A stretch of 64,000 nt of DNA from Allodiplogaster sudhausi (GCA_945643635.1 CALZFC010000004.1:4105036-4169035), one strand, 5' to 3'. Positions 1-12,786 are shown, counted from the first letter of the stretch. Numbers and translations are program-made. The notes: generated by a model from the letters alone, not told the origin.

Positions 1-194
1 ACTGAATTCTCGAGAATTCCTTAAAAGGCTGCCAAGATAAACTTGTCTTAAGAACGAGTTTGTGGTCTTGGCAAATCTTTATTAAAGGAACGCAATTAGT
101 GAACATGAAGAGACAGGACAAACTTTATTCACAGAACAAACTTTATTCCCATTGCTAGAGTTACAACCCTCACCTATACCTTCTTAAATCGGGA

Positions 195-267
195 AATGAC
201 CACCGGGGCGATAGCCCCGGTGGTCATTGACCGGGCCGAAGGCCCGTAGCGTGCCGAAGGCACGCTA
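195..267. repeat. Three consecutive GC-rich stem-loops
   Basis: Three back-to-back hairpins lie in AT-rich surroundings. The first has a 15-bp perfect stem (195-209 with 214-228) and loop GATA. The second has a 6-bp stem (232-237 with 241-246) and loop GAA. The third has a 9-bp stem (247-255 with 259-267) and loop GAA. Base composition is sharply different from the flanks. They could be a small palindromic repeat unit or a structured RNA; no coding frame is evident. Confidence 0.7.
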
Positions 268-284
268 GTCTCATAGATAAGAGT

Positions 285-1447
285 CAGCCATGTTTTGAGC
301 CATTAAAGATAAATAATTTAATCCTACTTCTATTTTATTAGATGTATAATATTCTTGCTCTTCAATGGCTCATGTATTCATATGCAATTACATTATCTGT
401 GATGACATCGGAAACGCACAAGTGTTCCTCCTGTAGCATTTATGACTCATAGTCATGATAACGTTGCGACACCATATTGTTGAGCGAGACTGTACATTTG
501 AGCCACGACGTCGTCTCGTATCTTTCTCAACACGGCAGGCGGCGTGTACTCTAACGTCGTTAATGGGGGCCATTACCAGCTAGGCAGGCTATAATTTTAT
601 GCCTGGAATCCTCCTCCATGAGTGCTGAAACGATATGCGAGAGCGCAAACGAACTTTCTCGCTTGTTCATCAGTCATTAACCAGTAAAGACATGTTGAAA
701 AGCCATGACTTTGATGTCTTGCGAAGAAAATGTTCATGCATCATGAAAAAGTTTCCATCCTGCCGTCAAAGAAAAAAGAAAAAAAGAACATAATTCTTAA
801 ATTATGAATATTTTTATGTCTGCTGCTCTCTCAAGAGGAAACAAGAACAGAAATATTGCTCAAAAGCAGTTAGAATCTTGAAAAAAAAAGACTAATTTGT
901 ATTGGCTAATTTGTTGAATTATCTTTAAATTTGTCTCAATTGCTTTGGGTGAATTTTTAGAGAGTATTTAGTAAGGTTGTGATCCTCGGGGAAAAATGAG
1001 CGTAGGGGCGTTTCTTGGAGAACATTCATCTATACCACGTATTCCCTTCTTCAGAGTTATCGTATGGTGTGGCTGACGCCGTAGACATAAGTAAATACAT
1101 GGCACTTTCTTAACAAAACTTTTTTAAACTGCTCAGTCACCAGATTACAATAACAGTCGGAAGTTTGCATCGTTTTATGAAACCGGTTTTGCTGTAAAGA
1201 TGAGTTCGACTGAATCGCAGTCCCGTTCGAAGATAAGGCCTAGGCCGACACGGCCAATCCCACTTTTATGGCATATGTCAGTTTGCTGTGCGTAAAAATT
1301 ACTAAACACAATAAGTACAGAAAAAAAAAATAATAATTCAACCTTACAAGCTCACTTAATCTTGTAAGCGAATTTGCCCAATTCACTTTATATATTGTCA
1401 CATTATTAATCGATTTAAAAATAAATAAATAAATTGTACTATATCTA
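285..1447 (+). repeat. Repeat A, copy 1
   Basis: From about 590 to 1447 this is nearly identical to 3160-4016. From 285 to 590 it is a diverged copy of 2920-3160. The left part carries the 3' end of a conserved reading frame (see 2984-3253) and the right part is non-coding AT-rich DNA. It breaks off at the same TATATC position at which the tandem unit at 4016 ends. It is probably a mobile or segmentally duplicated repeat; no terminal repeats were recognised. Confidence 0.75.
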
Positions 1448-1700
1448 AACAAAGCGTATAATTGAACTTGAGAAAATAATGAATCCTTTAATGAAAAAAA
1501 TTAGAAGGCTCTTGATCGCAATCTTCTTCCCCTTACTAGCCTTCTACTTGCTTGTTTTTTTGGATATGTTAGATACCATACAACGACGTCTCCCCGGTTA
1601 CTAATGGATCTCTTAGGCCAAGCTTCGAAGTGGCTTTGCGCAGATTTCGCTGAAAGGCTCTGGAGAGCACTGAAGCCGCACAGTCGAACGCCGAGCAGTG

Positions 1701-2443
1701 ATGGCGACTGGCGAGGCATTCAAGTGGCTCCTTCTTCTTCTTCGTGTTCTTCTTCACACAAACTCCGTAAGTTCAAGGGCATTAATAAAATTCAATGACA
1801 AGCTGTCTAAATATACATTATGAAGTCTTTCGCTCTTATCATTTGTGGATTCGCAGAAATGTAGAAATGCAAATGAATAAAAAACGATTTAACATAGATG
1901 CCGTGCGAGTATGTAAAGAACTTCTCGACAGAACTAAGGCCAAGGATGGCACTGCTCCTGGGTATATCAATGCTACCAGAGTGCACGATGAAATGCGACT
2001 AGTATCTACTTGCAGCAAATGAATATATAAATATAAAATAATATTATTTATTTTTGCAACATATTAAAGCAGAGTCAAATTTAACCATTCCGACAGTCGC
2101 CCGAGTGCAAGGCTGTTGCCTTCAACGGTGCCCACTGCGCCCTCCTCGGAAGCGTCTTCAACTACTCTTGCCAACCTCAGCCGCTCCACTTCAAGCCAGA
2201 AACATGCACCACCACGGAGAAGACAATTACAGACGACAACACGACGGAAACAACAACGGTTGGGCCGTCCACCACCACAACCCCGGCACAGCTTTTTTCA
2301 ATCGTTTTCACATATGAATGTATTTCCCTAATCGTGTCCTTGAAATATTGTTGTGCATCGTGTGTCTTGTTTGTCGCGATGAGTCCAATTACAGAAACCG
2401 GCATTACCAGTGGTACGCGTTCTGCGCTACAAAGAAATAGAAA
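1701..2443 (+). pseudogene. PAN-like secreted protein, broken copy 1
   Basis: Exon 1 (1701-1766) starts at ATG and encodes a signal peptide (MATGEAFKWLLLLL...). It ends in phase 0 at a good donor, GTAAGT. Exon 2 (1898 to about 2008) encodes PCEYVKNFST... ending ECTMKCD. Exon 3 (from 2097, after CGACAG) encodes SPECKAVAFNGAHCALLG followed by a Thr-rich linker and runs open to about 2443. The Cys spacing fits a PAN/apple-type module of extracellular nematode proteins. The exon 2 donor is lost: where the sister copy at 7758 has GACCAG|GT, this copy reads GACTAGT, giving a stop and the wrong phase. A diverged functional gene using another donor is possible but less likely. Confidence 0.55.
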
Positions 2444-2627
2444 CTGACTTCTGCCACATTCTCTCGCTAATAGGCTTTCGTAATTTTCAATTCGTCAAGG
2501 AAGGTATTTTATCAATTTCATAGAGCACTATGTTCGTTATCTGTAAATGGATATAAAGGAGACATGGATTGGGGCGTAATACCGTTTGATCAAAAGGCGA
2601 TTGCTGACCAGGCTGATCCCGAGTTTT

Positions 2628-4016
2628 ACACCTGCGCCCTACTGCTCTGCAAAAAATATGACAACAAAGGTTCGAAATATCTTGCGTGAGATACTTGAAA
2701 TATTAGGAAAATAAATTTGGTGAAAAAACTAATAAAAGCATATGTTTGCCTTCAATCAAAATCGCAACATGCATACTGTTAAATATTAAGGGTGCGTCGA
2801 GCTCTATCGATCTCCAGACAACACACAGTGCGGGTCGGATGAGACATTCGGATTCGTAGGTACGGCAGACTGGTTCGGAATTACTCCCAACCTTCGCATA
2901 CAAGAAATGGATTATCTCTGTTAGATTTTCAATATTCTTGCTCGTCAGTGAATCATTTTCTGACCAATTGTTTTATCTAAAACATGTGCAATTACATTAA
3001 ATGCACAACGCTTTCTCGAAACATTCTTCCAATGCTGCGACACACAATAATGTTGAGCGAGACTGTACATTTGAGCCGGGACATTGACTCATCTCAATCT
3101 CGACACAGCTGGCGGCGAGTACTCTACATTCATGAAGGACAGCCGTTTCCAGCTAGGCGAGCTATCATTCTATGCCTGGAATCCTCCTCCATGAGTGCTG
3201 AAACGATATGCGAGAGCGCAAACGAACTTTCTCGCTTGTTCATCAGTCATTAACCAGTAAAGACATGTTGAAAAGCCATGACTTTGATGTCTTGCGAAGA
3301 AAATGTTCATGCATCATGAAAAAGTTTCCATCCTGCCGTCAAAGAAAAAAGAAAAAAAGAACATAATTCTTAAATTATGAATATTTTTATGTCTGCTGCT
3401 CTCTCAAGAGGAAACAAGAACAGAAATATTGCTCAAAAGCAGTTAGAATCTTGAAAAAAAAAGACTAATTTGTATTGGCTAATTTGTTGAATTATCTTTA
3501 AATTTGTCTCAATTGCTTTGGGTGAATTTTTAGAGAGTATTTAGTAAGGTGTGATCCTCGGGGAAAAATGAGCGTAGGGGCGTTTCTTGGAGAGCATTCA
3601 TCTATACCACGTATTCCCTTCTTCAGAGTTATCGTATGGTGTGGCTGACGCCGTAGACATAAGTAAATATATGGCACTTTCTTAACAAAACTTTTTTAAA
3701 CTGCTCAGTTACCAGATTACAATAACAGTCGGAAGTTTGCATCGTTTTATGAAACCGGTTTTGCTGTAAAGATGAGTTCGACTGAATCGCAGTCCCGTTC
3801 GAAGATAAGGCCTAGGCCGACACGGCCAATCCCACTTTTGGGGCATATGTCAGTTTGCTGTGCGTAAAAATTACTAAACACAATAAGTACAGAAAAAATA
3901 ATAATAATTCAACCTTACAAGCTCACTTAATCTTGTAAGCGAATTTGCCCAATTCACTTTATATATTGTCACATCATTAATCGATTTAAAAATAAATAAA
4001 TAAATTGTACTATATC
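2628..4016 (+). repeat. Repeat A, tandem unit 1
   Basis: A 1.39-kb unit that is repeated head to tail. The motif at 2628 reappears at 4017 with only scattered differences. It holds an 89-codon reading frame at 2984-3253 whose C-terminal part (SSSMSAETICESANEL) recurs at 600-680 and in the inverted copy near 12.8 kb. The right half matches 590-1447. No transposase, LTR or terminal inverted repeat was recognised, so its class is unknown. Confidence 0.8.
2984..3253 (+). other. Conserved 89-codon reading frame inside repeat A
   Basis: The frame starts MCNYIKCTTLSR and ends LSRLFISH. It recurs at 4371-4586 (truncated by a base change after the SSSMS motif), partly at 600-680, and in inverted form at 12787-13041. 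Between this copy and the 12.8-kb copy, the stretch encoding SSSMSAETICESANELSRLF differs at seven bases. Five are third-codon-position silent changes and two are conservative (I to L, S to A). That hints at past selection on the frame. No known domain is recognised, and it may be a fragment of a transposon protein. Confidence 0.35.
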
Positions 4017-4690
4017 CACCTGCGCCCTACTGCTCTGCAAAAAATATGACAACAAAGGTTCGAAATATCTTGCGTGAGATACTTGAAATATTAGGAAAAT
4101 AAATTTGGTGAAAAAACCAATAAAAGCATATGTTTGCCTTCAATCAAAATCGCAACATGCATACTGTTAAATATTAATGTGCGTCGAGCTCTATCGATCT
4201 CCATACAACACACAGTGCGGGTCGGATGAGACATTCGGATTCGTAGGTACGGCAGACTGGTGCGGAATTACTCCCAACCTTCGCATACAGGAAACGGATT
4301 ATCTCTGTTAGATTTTCAATATTCTTGCTCGTCAGTGAATCATTTTCTGATCAATTGTTTTATCTAAAACATGTGCAAATACATTAAATGCACAACGCTT
4401 TCTCGAAACATTCTTCCAATGCTGCGACACACAATAATGTTGAGCGAGACTGTACATTTGAGCCGGGACATTGACTCATCTCTATCTCGACACAGCTGGC
4501 GGCGAGTACTCTACATTCATGAAGGACAGCCGTTTCCAGCTAGGCGAGCTATCATTCTATGCCTGGAATCCTCCTCCATGAGTTAAGATACTCTATGTGA
4601 GAGCGCAAACGAACTCTCTCGCTTGTTCATCTGTCATAAAAACCTGTAAAGACATGTTGAAAAGCCATGTCTTTGATGTACATCAAAGTG
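4017..4690 (+). repeat. Repeat A, tandem unit 2 (partial)
   Basis: Continues directly from unit 1 and matches 2628-3300. It diverges after 4585, where the reading frame gains a stop (ATGAGTTAA), and fades out near 4700. It therefore lacks the right half of the unit. Confidence 0.75.
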
Positions 4691-5062
4691 ATATTTAGAT
4701 GAAAAGGGTTTCCATCCTGCCGTTAAAATATTAAGAAATAAATTTTAGTCAATTTTACTTTGGATAAGCTTACAAAAACATATTAAGAAATTTTACGAAT
4801 TTAAAAACGTTCTCTGATTCTTTTAGCCAAAGGTGTGGCCAAGGGTGGTCCCTTGGCTCTCGACAAGCTGGCGCTCAGACTCCCTCCACGACCTGACCTG
4901 TCCCTCTTATAGCCCTTTTTCCCACCCTTAGAACGTGAGAAAGACGAGGAAAGTAATAAAGAACAGTTTATTACTTAGAAAGAAGAGGAAAAGAAGGCAA
5001 ACAGACAATAAATACAGCACAATGCAATATAACCCCAAGCACTCACGTCCAATCTATCCTCG

Positions 5063-5343
5063 ATGCTGCTGCCGCTGACGCAGTCGCTGTCCTTGTCCTG
5101 GTTGCCTCCGACGACGTCCTTTTCGCCGCTCCAGACGAGTCCCCTCTTGACCACGCGGCCTCCACTCGCCTCGCTCACCACTGAGCACCGGCCCTTGCCG
5201 CAATACTACCCGCAGACGCCGCTGCCGCTTCCCAACCGAGGCCGTCCCAACACGTCGTGTGCTTCCTTCCCATCTCGTCGAGATATGCAAGTATCTCGTA
5301 CTTGCGGATGGGGATGCCGGTGTTCATTCGGTCCTTCAGGGGT
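5063..5343 (-). other. GC-rich coding-like segment, unidentified
   Basis: A GC-rich island with long open frames on the minus strand. One frame reads through IPIRKYEILAYLDEMG and then an Ala-rich stretch before a stop. Another, further down the minus strand (4975-5181), continues as SGGRVVKRGLVWSGEKDV. The composition contrasts with the AT-rich flanks. It could be exons of an unidentified gene or a decayed transposon. No family is recognised. Confidence 0.25.
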
Positions 5344-5439
5344 CATATATATGTGTACAAAATTCTGACGTTGAATTTCGTAGAGAGAGCGTGGGAGGAA
5401 GAAGAAAGCCCTAAGGCGTAGCTGCCACTGCGAGATGCG

Positions 5440-5545
5440 CTTCACCCCCTTTTCCAAATCGGCAATAACGCTTCACCCCATTTTACAAATCGGCAATAAC
5501 GCTTCACCCCCTTTTCCAAATCGGCAATAACGCTTCACCCCGATA
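5440..5545 (+). repeat. 31-bp tandem repeat, about 3.4 copies
   Basis: Units start at 5440, 5471, 5502 and 5533 with the consensus start CTTCACCCCC and end CGGCAATAACG. The second unit has two or three substitutions and the fourth is cut short. It is a minisatellite. Confidence 0.9.
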
Positions 5546-6160
5546 TTTGACCTACTTATTTTTTTTCGGCAATAAGGGCACGCAGCCGCTCTACCCACCT
5601 TGCCGGGTCAAAAGGGCGAGAGGTGACAAATGACTAACTGCTCTACTCCCCAATGGCAATAACACCTAATGCCAGCACTGGCGCACAAACAAGTACACGT
5701 GGCATCAACTACAGTATACAATGAACGAACACTATAAATAAACAAGGGGGACACAAATACACAATACAAACTACAATGGGGACAGGGAAGGGACGAAGAG
5801 GAAGAGAGACAACCAAGAGAGAGGTGGGGAGGACCTCTCTCTACAAAGGCAGCTTGGATGCTGAAATAAATTGACTAACGGGCATCGTCTGATTTGCTGA
5901 CTTATCTATACTTTTGACTCCATTGGCTTGGGAAAATTTTTTTTAATTAGCAGCGTTGTGAATGTGAAAACACAAATTCTTTTTTCGTTAACATTTCGAG
6001 CTATTACTAGGTGTGGCTGACTCTATTAATTGGTACTGTACATACATTAAGTACATATATACTTGCTTGATAGAACTTTTTTTAAACTACTCACTATCAG
6101 TTATCAGACATCTACTCCCGTGTTTAATAAATTGCTGAAAGAGTACGGCAAAAGCATTCA
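5546..6160. other. No gene recognised
   Basis: AT-rich DNA with a short purine-rich tract around 5780-5850. No long open frame, splice-bounded exon or repeat was recognised. Confidence 0.5.
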
Positions 6161-7346
6161 TCATAACGGAAATATCCGACTAAAAAATCGTTGTAAAACG
6201 TAGACCATAGAGTTTTGCATGGTAGAGCCTCTTTGGAAGAATTCCATCTGAACTAGGAGAGTGGCCGCGTTTGAGAAGGGGCAACGCATGCAAGGTCTCG
6301 TCAGGAAGGAGAGGATGTAGAGGGTCGATCGGGTTGGAAGGGAATGCCAGAGGTAGCTGAACTCCGTAAAGTCTACTCCTCGCAAAATCGCTTCACAGTT
6401 AGCGATGTTGCTCCTAGAGAAAGTGCTCCAGTGACAGGATCGTGGACGAGAAGGCGTAAGGTTACATATCACGGGTAGAGAATTGGCTATGGTAGAAATG
6501 AGCTACTTTCCGATTTGATCACTCTCTCGGACTTATGGTGAGAATATTAGAGATCCTACAATAGCACATAATAGCGCACGAGAAAATACTGATTTCCAGT
6601 ATGACTCCTTTAATAGAAAAAAAAACGCTGGAAGACAGTTTGAGATCACAATCTTTTTTCCTTACAAGCCTTTTACTTTGAGAGAACTATTTTTGGATTA
6701 GTTTGATCACTCACTCAATTCGACAATACAAATTTTGTCACGGTGTAGGCTGAAATGTTGTCGAATCTTTAAAGCATATCAAAGCCATTGAAGTTCTGCC
6801 ATCGAAAGTGGTCACGATCATTGAAATAACCGCAGTGCATCCGCTGTTGCTTGGCCCCATTGGCCACCGTGATATGGTACATTCGAGAAACTGACACACC
6901 GTGGTCCTATGATAAACAACTGCAAATGTCGCAAATAGAACCATAATCACTAAGTTCAAACTTTGCTTTGAATGTCCCGAATTTCAATTTTGCACATCGA
7001 AGAGTTGATTTTGGCTGGGTACTGACAAGCTCCGTCCACTTCTCCGGAGCCATGAATTAAGGCTTCGTGATGACCGTTTTGATTACGGGCCGAATGGCCA
7101 TGCATTTTGCGTCCGCAAATGTGATCTTTGAGTTTTGTACTGTTAGGTTCACGGAAACAAGAAAAGTTCAAAGAAAACAATCCATTCCTTCACCCATGTG
7201 TTTACCATGATTTTGATGACAAAGAAGAGTTGGCATATCGAAGCCTTTCCAATGTGGTTCTTGTTTCTCACTAACCCCTTGCACTCGGTGTTGAAGTCGA
7301 AGGAATGACAAGCAAAACAAGCACAAAAGCACACACACAAACACAT
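6161..7346 (-). other. Protein-like minus-strand tract, unidentified and probably decayed
   Basis: Successive open minus-strand frames look protein-like: 7149-7346 (includes HIGKASICQLFF), 6956-7180 (includes HICGRKMHGHSARN), 6738-6959 (starts MNLVIMVLFATFAVV, signal-like, several Cys) and 6161-6472. They are in different frames and overlap slightly, as expected of a frameshifted old coding sequence or of several exons. No diagnostic motif was seen. A transposon protein or a secreted protein are both possible. Confidence 0.25.
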
Positions 7347-7465
7347 AAATTCACAAAAGCTCTTAAACCACTTAGAGCCGTACTTCCGTCGCTAGGGGTC
7401 ACCGTTGAACAAGCAAAGTTCCCTTCAACTGAACAGAACTACGCACAGTCGGACGCCAAGCACAG

Positions 7466-8585
7466 ATGGCGGGTGGTGAGGCATTCAAGTGGCTCCTGCT
7501 TCTTCTTCTTCACAGAAACTCCGTCGGTTGATCTATATCAATAATAAAGTATACAAATATACATTTGTTTAAACTCTTTTGCTTTTACTATCAGTGAATT
7601 TGCAGTAATATAAAATTACATTTCAATACAGAAGCAATTTAACTTAGATGCCATGCGAGTATGAAAGTCGACAGTCGACAGAGCTAAGACCAAGGCTGGC
7701 GCCGCGCCGCTCCCGGGTAAATCAATGCTGAAAAAATGCACGATGAAATGCGACCAGGTCCGACTATGAATAAATAAGTTTACAAATATAAATAAATACT
7801 ATTTAATTTTCAAGATTAAAGTATAGTCAAACATAACCATTCCTACAGTCGCCCGAGTGCGAGGCGGTCGCCTTTAACGGTGCCCACTGCGCCCTCATCG
7901 GTAGCGTCTTCAACTACTCTTGCCAGCCTCAGCCGCTCTACTTCAAGCTAGAAACATGCACCACCAGACAATGACAGATGAGACCACAGCCTCGGCTGGG
8001 CCGTCCACGACCACAACGATCACAAGCACCACCCTGGCTAAGACAACTAGGACAACAAATGGTAACTTTACGAGCGGTTTTGACCGAGAGTGCTAAAACG
8101 TTTTTAAAAAAAAAGTTCCATTTTTGACCGCGAAACCGTCATCACAGAGGAAAAAATCTCACTGAAAAATCAGTGGAGTGCTCCAAAAATGGCACAGATT
8201 ATGTTAAATCACTACCTTTTTAATCTTTTTCATGCATCTGAAGAGGGTCAATATAACTGTAAAATATGAATGAAAATAAAGCGATGAATGAAATCAATGC
8301 ATTCCGGGCGCCGGTTTGTCATTTTCGGAGCCCTCATATCTTGGTTTGTCGCATAATTTCTGTGCCGAGTTTCGCAGGCAAAAGTGGAAATTGCTTATCG
8401 GAAGTTTTAACCTTGGTTTCGACAACCAAAGCTCCAGAGTCAAGTCAAACGTCGACGACTCGAGAACCTTCTTCCATTTTCAATTCGGCGCCCAGCGAAC
8501 CGATAAGTACGAGCGCCGCACCGACAACTATTTCACCCCATCTACTACTCTTCCAGCACCAGCAACTACAGAATCCAATCAATAA
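7466..8585 (+). pseudogene. PAN-like secreted protein, broken copy 2
   Basis: Paralogue of 1701-2443. Exon 1 (from 7466) encodes MAGGEAFKWLLLLL, but its donor has changed from GTAAGT to GTCGGT. Exon 2 (7648-7757) keeps the donor CAG|GT but has a frameshift in its middle. Exon 3 (from 7849) encodes SPECEAVAFNGAHCALIG. A one-base loss near 7965 then puts the Thr-rich linker (TTTTITSTTLAKTT) out of frame. A further Ser/Thr-rich stretch at 8400-8560 may be the continuation of the linker. The damage differs from that of copy 1. Confidence 0.55.
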
Positions 8586-8589
8586 TGAA

Positions 8590-9408
8590 GCCAATACGTT
8601 TTTTTTTTATTGGCCAATTATTATTATGTTTTTATTATTAGATTTTGCTCGAATTGGATTTAAAAAAGCGAAACATGATGCAGAATCCAAATCTTTTTTG
8701 TATATGTTTATTACATTTTTTTTAAGAAAACGAAAACATATGTATTTCAAGAGAATTTATAAAACTTTTTTCTTGCCATGCATTCCTTCTGGGCAGCCTC
8801 TTAAAGGAATTATCCTGCGAATACAGTAACGCTAGAGAACCGGTTTGAATGCGCGCGCTCATAAAGTTTCCTGTCGCTCGGTCGAGAGAGCATGTGAAAT
8901 AGGAGGGCGGCTCTGAACTACCGTAGCTAATTCTCTACCCGCCACTTTTCACGGTGCTATTGCTCAGAATGTAATGGAAGAAAATCGCTCAAACTTTCTG
9001 TATGTATGGTTTATGTATGTTTGATTAATTAATCCCCGGATACCTCCTTTAAGAATATTCTTCAGTGAGTGTATTCATTACATATTTCTTTACAAAATTC
9101 TAATAATACGCTTTTTCCAATGTCGGAAGATACGAATTATTGAATGCTTGCAAATTATGTATATAAAATATCAAAGTGGATTCGTTCAACTACTGTAAGA
9201 AACACATTTGTTAAAGGAGCTTGAAAGTCGTTAACTCCTAACACGAAATACCGACTCATTCAAGTACCGTAGTCGTGAGCCGCGCGTTCTTGGCAATTTG
9301 CCAAGATCCTTGCTTCGAAACCTTTTCTATTAAAACATGCGTTTGATTGGGCGATTTCAAATTGGCGGTTTGCGTCCGTTTGGTGAATCATGAATATGCC
9401 GGCATATA
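8590..9408. other. No gene recognised
   Basis: AT-rich DNA. Short frames are present but without splice context or recognisable motifs. Confidence 0.5.
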
Positions 9409-9488
9409 TTTTACGGCCGAACTACGAAATTTCACGCTTTTCGGTCATTTTTACGGCCGAACGACGAAATTTAACATTTTCGGTCATG
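9409..9488 (+). repeat. 40-bp tandem duplication
   Basis: Two head-to-tail 40-bp units, each starting TTTTACGGCCGAAC and ending TTTTCGGTCAT, with four or so differences. Confidence 0.85.
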
Positions 9489-12400
9489 ATATGCTCGTCA
9501 ATCCTATTTGGCCGTAATTTGGTCAGGGGACTAATGTTATATCTAAAGATTCTGTATAAATCACTAATATTTCCCTCATGATCAGGCGACTCTTTTCAGA
9601 TGCAAATTACTTCTCTAACTTTTAGTTTAGTAAATTTAATTTTTGCTGATGCTTTCGCAAGCTCAATCCGGACATATTCACAGAATCATCCTTATAACAA
9701 AAAATTGAGTTTTTGCCTCCTTTAAGCTCAACGTTTGGTCTACAGTGATATAGTCAGTCTATGCTTTCTAAAGAAAACGGGTCACATGAAGCGGATAATA
9801 TCATATTTCCATAAATATTAACCACATGACAATTTTTGTCGGCATATTGATAAAATGAAGACAAAGTCTAGAAAAAGATTTTTAAAAAGCCAGCGACTTT
9901 TCCCCTTTCCTCCTCCAATGTCAACCAAAATGATTCACCACCTTTCCATTTCTGCATTCCTTCCAGCTGATTCATCTGCTCATTATGTCCTTCTTTCCTT
10001 GCCTTTCTTGTTCATCTTTCAAAGGTTTAAAAATAAGTGCAGACATAGTTTCTATGTTAAGATGTTTGCATTCAAGCTATTATTTCTGTTCATGAAAGTA
10101 AAATTCTTTGTGAACGACACACTACATGCATACCAATCAAGAAATGGCTAAAACACGGTGAATATTTACAAAACCCGGACCCCTACATAGCATCACTTTA
10201 CGTACGTCTGGGCGAAAGCTGACCGCGGTGTCCAAAACGTGCTCTAATAGTTAGCATGGAATTTCCACTGCTCAAATAACTATCTGAATAGCTTGAACGA
10301 TTATCTATGAATACATTAAAATCATTATTACAATAAGCATTGAAGTAAATGATTGATTTTATCCTGCTGAGCCTTCTGCATCAAAGGCCGATTAAATGAA
10401 TCTCGAACTGAGGGCAACCAGCATGTAACAACATGAGATTAAATAAGAACTATACCTAAAAGTAATCTCTAGGTTGTTCTTCAATGCAAAGAAAATAAAA
10501 TACCGATAAAAACTCCCATAAGCTCGAAGAAATATATCATTTTCTCCAGCACGGCTAAATATGCAAACCGGGTGATTTGAGTTATTGATTTTTTTTCTCG
10601 ATCAATAGTGGATCAATAAAAACAGTATTCTACCACTTTATGGGTGTTATTATACAAAAGCAATCCTGAAAATTTCATGAACTTTCCTTCACATTGAAGA
10701 AAAATATGCATGAAAAACCAAAATATGCACTTTTATTGCACGCTACTGTACATAAATTCCCAAGTATACAAAACCACAAGTAAAAGTTTAAAAATTATTA
10801 TTAGGAGTTTTTTTTTAAATAAATTGTTTTGAACAATCACATAACCAAACCTACCTCATGTTTGACTTCATGATTCGCCCCTTCAATTCCTCTCTGCATA
10901 GCAGATTGGCGATTGAATGTTTCCTAGATTTGAACAAAAATTTAAAAAAAATTATTGCTGTCTTCTCGTCTTTTGATTTTATTATCGAATCAGCAAGAAT
11001 TCAAACCAATTTCGCCCCCTCTTGCTCTGCAAGGACTGGAATATCGAGCGCGGAATTCTGTAAAGAATATACATATATTAAATCTGTTTTAAGAAGTCAG
11101 AATATTGATTTATATTGTCACATCCCACTAGTTATGATATGCATATACGTTGGTATACACATAGTAGGTATTTTATACTTTAAATAAAACTATCCATCAC
11201 TAGAAGAATACGCAGAGGAGTACAAAAAAGTTCATCCTAGAAATAAATAAAAAACTTTAAATTCACGAGTTATTTTGTTTTAAACAGCCGTTGCTCTTGC
11301 TCAAAAAATAGATACTTGACCTTTTTCGCAATGATTCAGATTTTCTCTCTGTTGTCAGGGTACTACTGATTGGCTTATACTATACAAACGCATAAGAACG
11401 CGATGAAAGACAAAAAGGCCGCTTTCCCTTCTATGTTTACTGAAAGAAAAACAAGTATTTTTTTTTTCTAAAGCGGTGCCAATTTTCTGGCACCATGAGA
11501 AATGCTGAATCTTTGAAAAATGACAATTTTCGAGCTGCTCCAGCTAAATTTGTTATCATTATGGAGGAATAGAATGACGTTTTAAACTGAGATAATATGT
11601 AACCTTTTAAACATTAACTAGAAATTTATGGAAAAAAGTGCTATAATGGCAACCATCTATGCTTCTTTCTCTTAAATGCTTATTTGGCAAGAGCGAAAAA
11701 GGCAGGTGAATCAGATGGAACTAATGCAGAAAAGGAGCGTTGGTTAATCATTAGGTTCACATTGGTGGAGCAATTGCGACCAGTCACTTGTTTTTTGTCT
11801 CTTACTCGACTTTTTCTCGATATCGCGTCAAAAATTTTTGACGCGAGAAAATGGAGGTGGAGGATAATGTGTGAAAACAAATAGAACGTATTCTCTGCAC
11901 TGCTCCTCAAGACAAAAAAGAAATCGCAAATCCAGGATATTGACAAATGTATTGACACTTTGCCCTCGGGTCCTTCATGTGTAATTGCAATGTTCCAATG
12001 TTGGCGTTTCAAACTTTCGTAACTGGCGAGCAACATGAATTATAAATACTGGTGAGTGCCGAAATGGAAATAAAACACTGAAGAAGGCGAAAAGCATTGC
12101 GCTTCTACACAATATGTCCAGTGTGAGCGCGCAATCACTTTAGACTTTTATTTTAGTCTTGTACAGATTTAGATCCATCGTTTAGGACGTCAGTAGAATG
12201 ACGAGGCAAATGGGAAACTGACGCTAGTTGCTGCGCAACATGCGCGATCCAACCATTAGCCGCAAACCTTTTGTGCTAAAATTGGTCTCGGCTCGACTTT
12301 CCAATCATATGACTTTGGAAAACCGAAAATAGATCTCGCCAATAAAAATAACTGTTACATCATGATTTCGGAAAAATAAAACTTTAATTTATGAAGCGCT

Positions 12401-12786
12401 GTACTTTCAAGCCTGGCATGGACACGTTTAGAAATCGTTCACGCCCCCTACGCTCATTTGTCCCCGTTGATCGCAACCTTAGAAACAACTCTCTAAAAAA
12501 ATCACCCAAGCAACGGAGTAATATTTAAAGATTATTCCACAAATCAGTCGATGCCCATTAGTAATTTTTTCCACATTCTAACTGCATTTTATTCGTGTTT
12601 GTGTTTCCTCCTCACAGCGCAGATGACACAACAATAAATCAATTCATAAACTGAACATACCACTTCCATTACTGAATAAGACCCGTAATGTACATAAGAG
12701 GTGTGTTCCAATATGAATTGTTTTCTTTCTTTTTTTTGACAGCAGTAAGGAAACGTTTTTCATCATGCGTATCTGTTAGCTGTACT
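9489..12786. other. Long stretch without recognised genes
   Basis: AT-rich DNA. Frames of about 100 codons at 9855-10151, 10858-11187 and 11680-12036 (minus) have biased, low-complexity composition and no motif, so they are not called as genes. A 24-bp perfect palindrome lies at 11823-11846. Confidence 0.5.
11823..11846. repeat. 24-bp perfect palindrome
   Basis: TCGCGTCA followed by AAAATTTT and TGACGCGA reads identically on both strands. It may be the core of a short fold-back repeat or a chance palindrome. Confidence 0.7.

Noticed and set aside
10858..11187. 109-codon plus frame
   Set aside because: Low-complexity AT-driven composition, no motif, no splice context.
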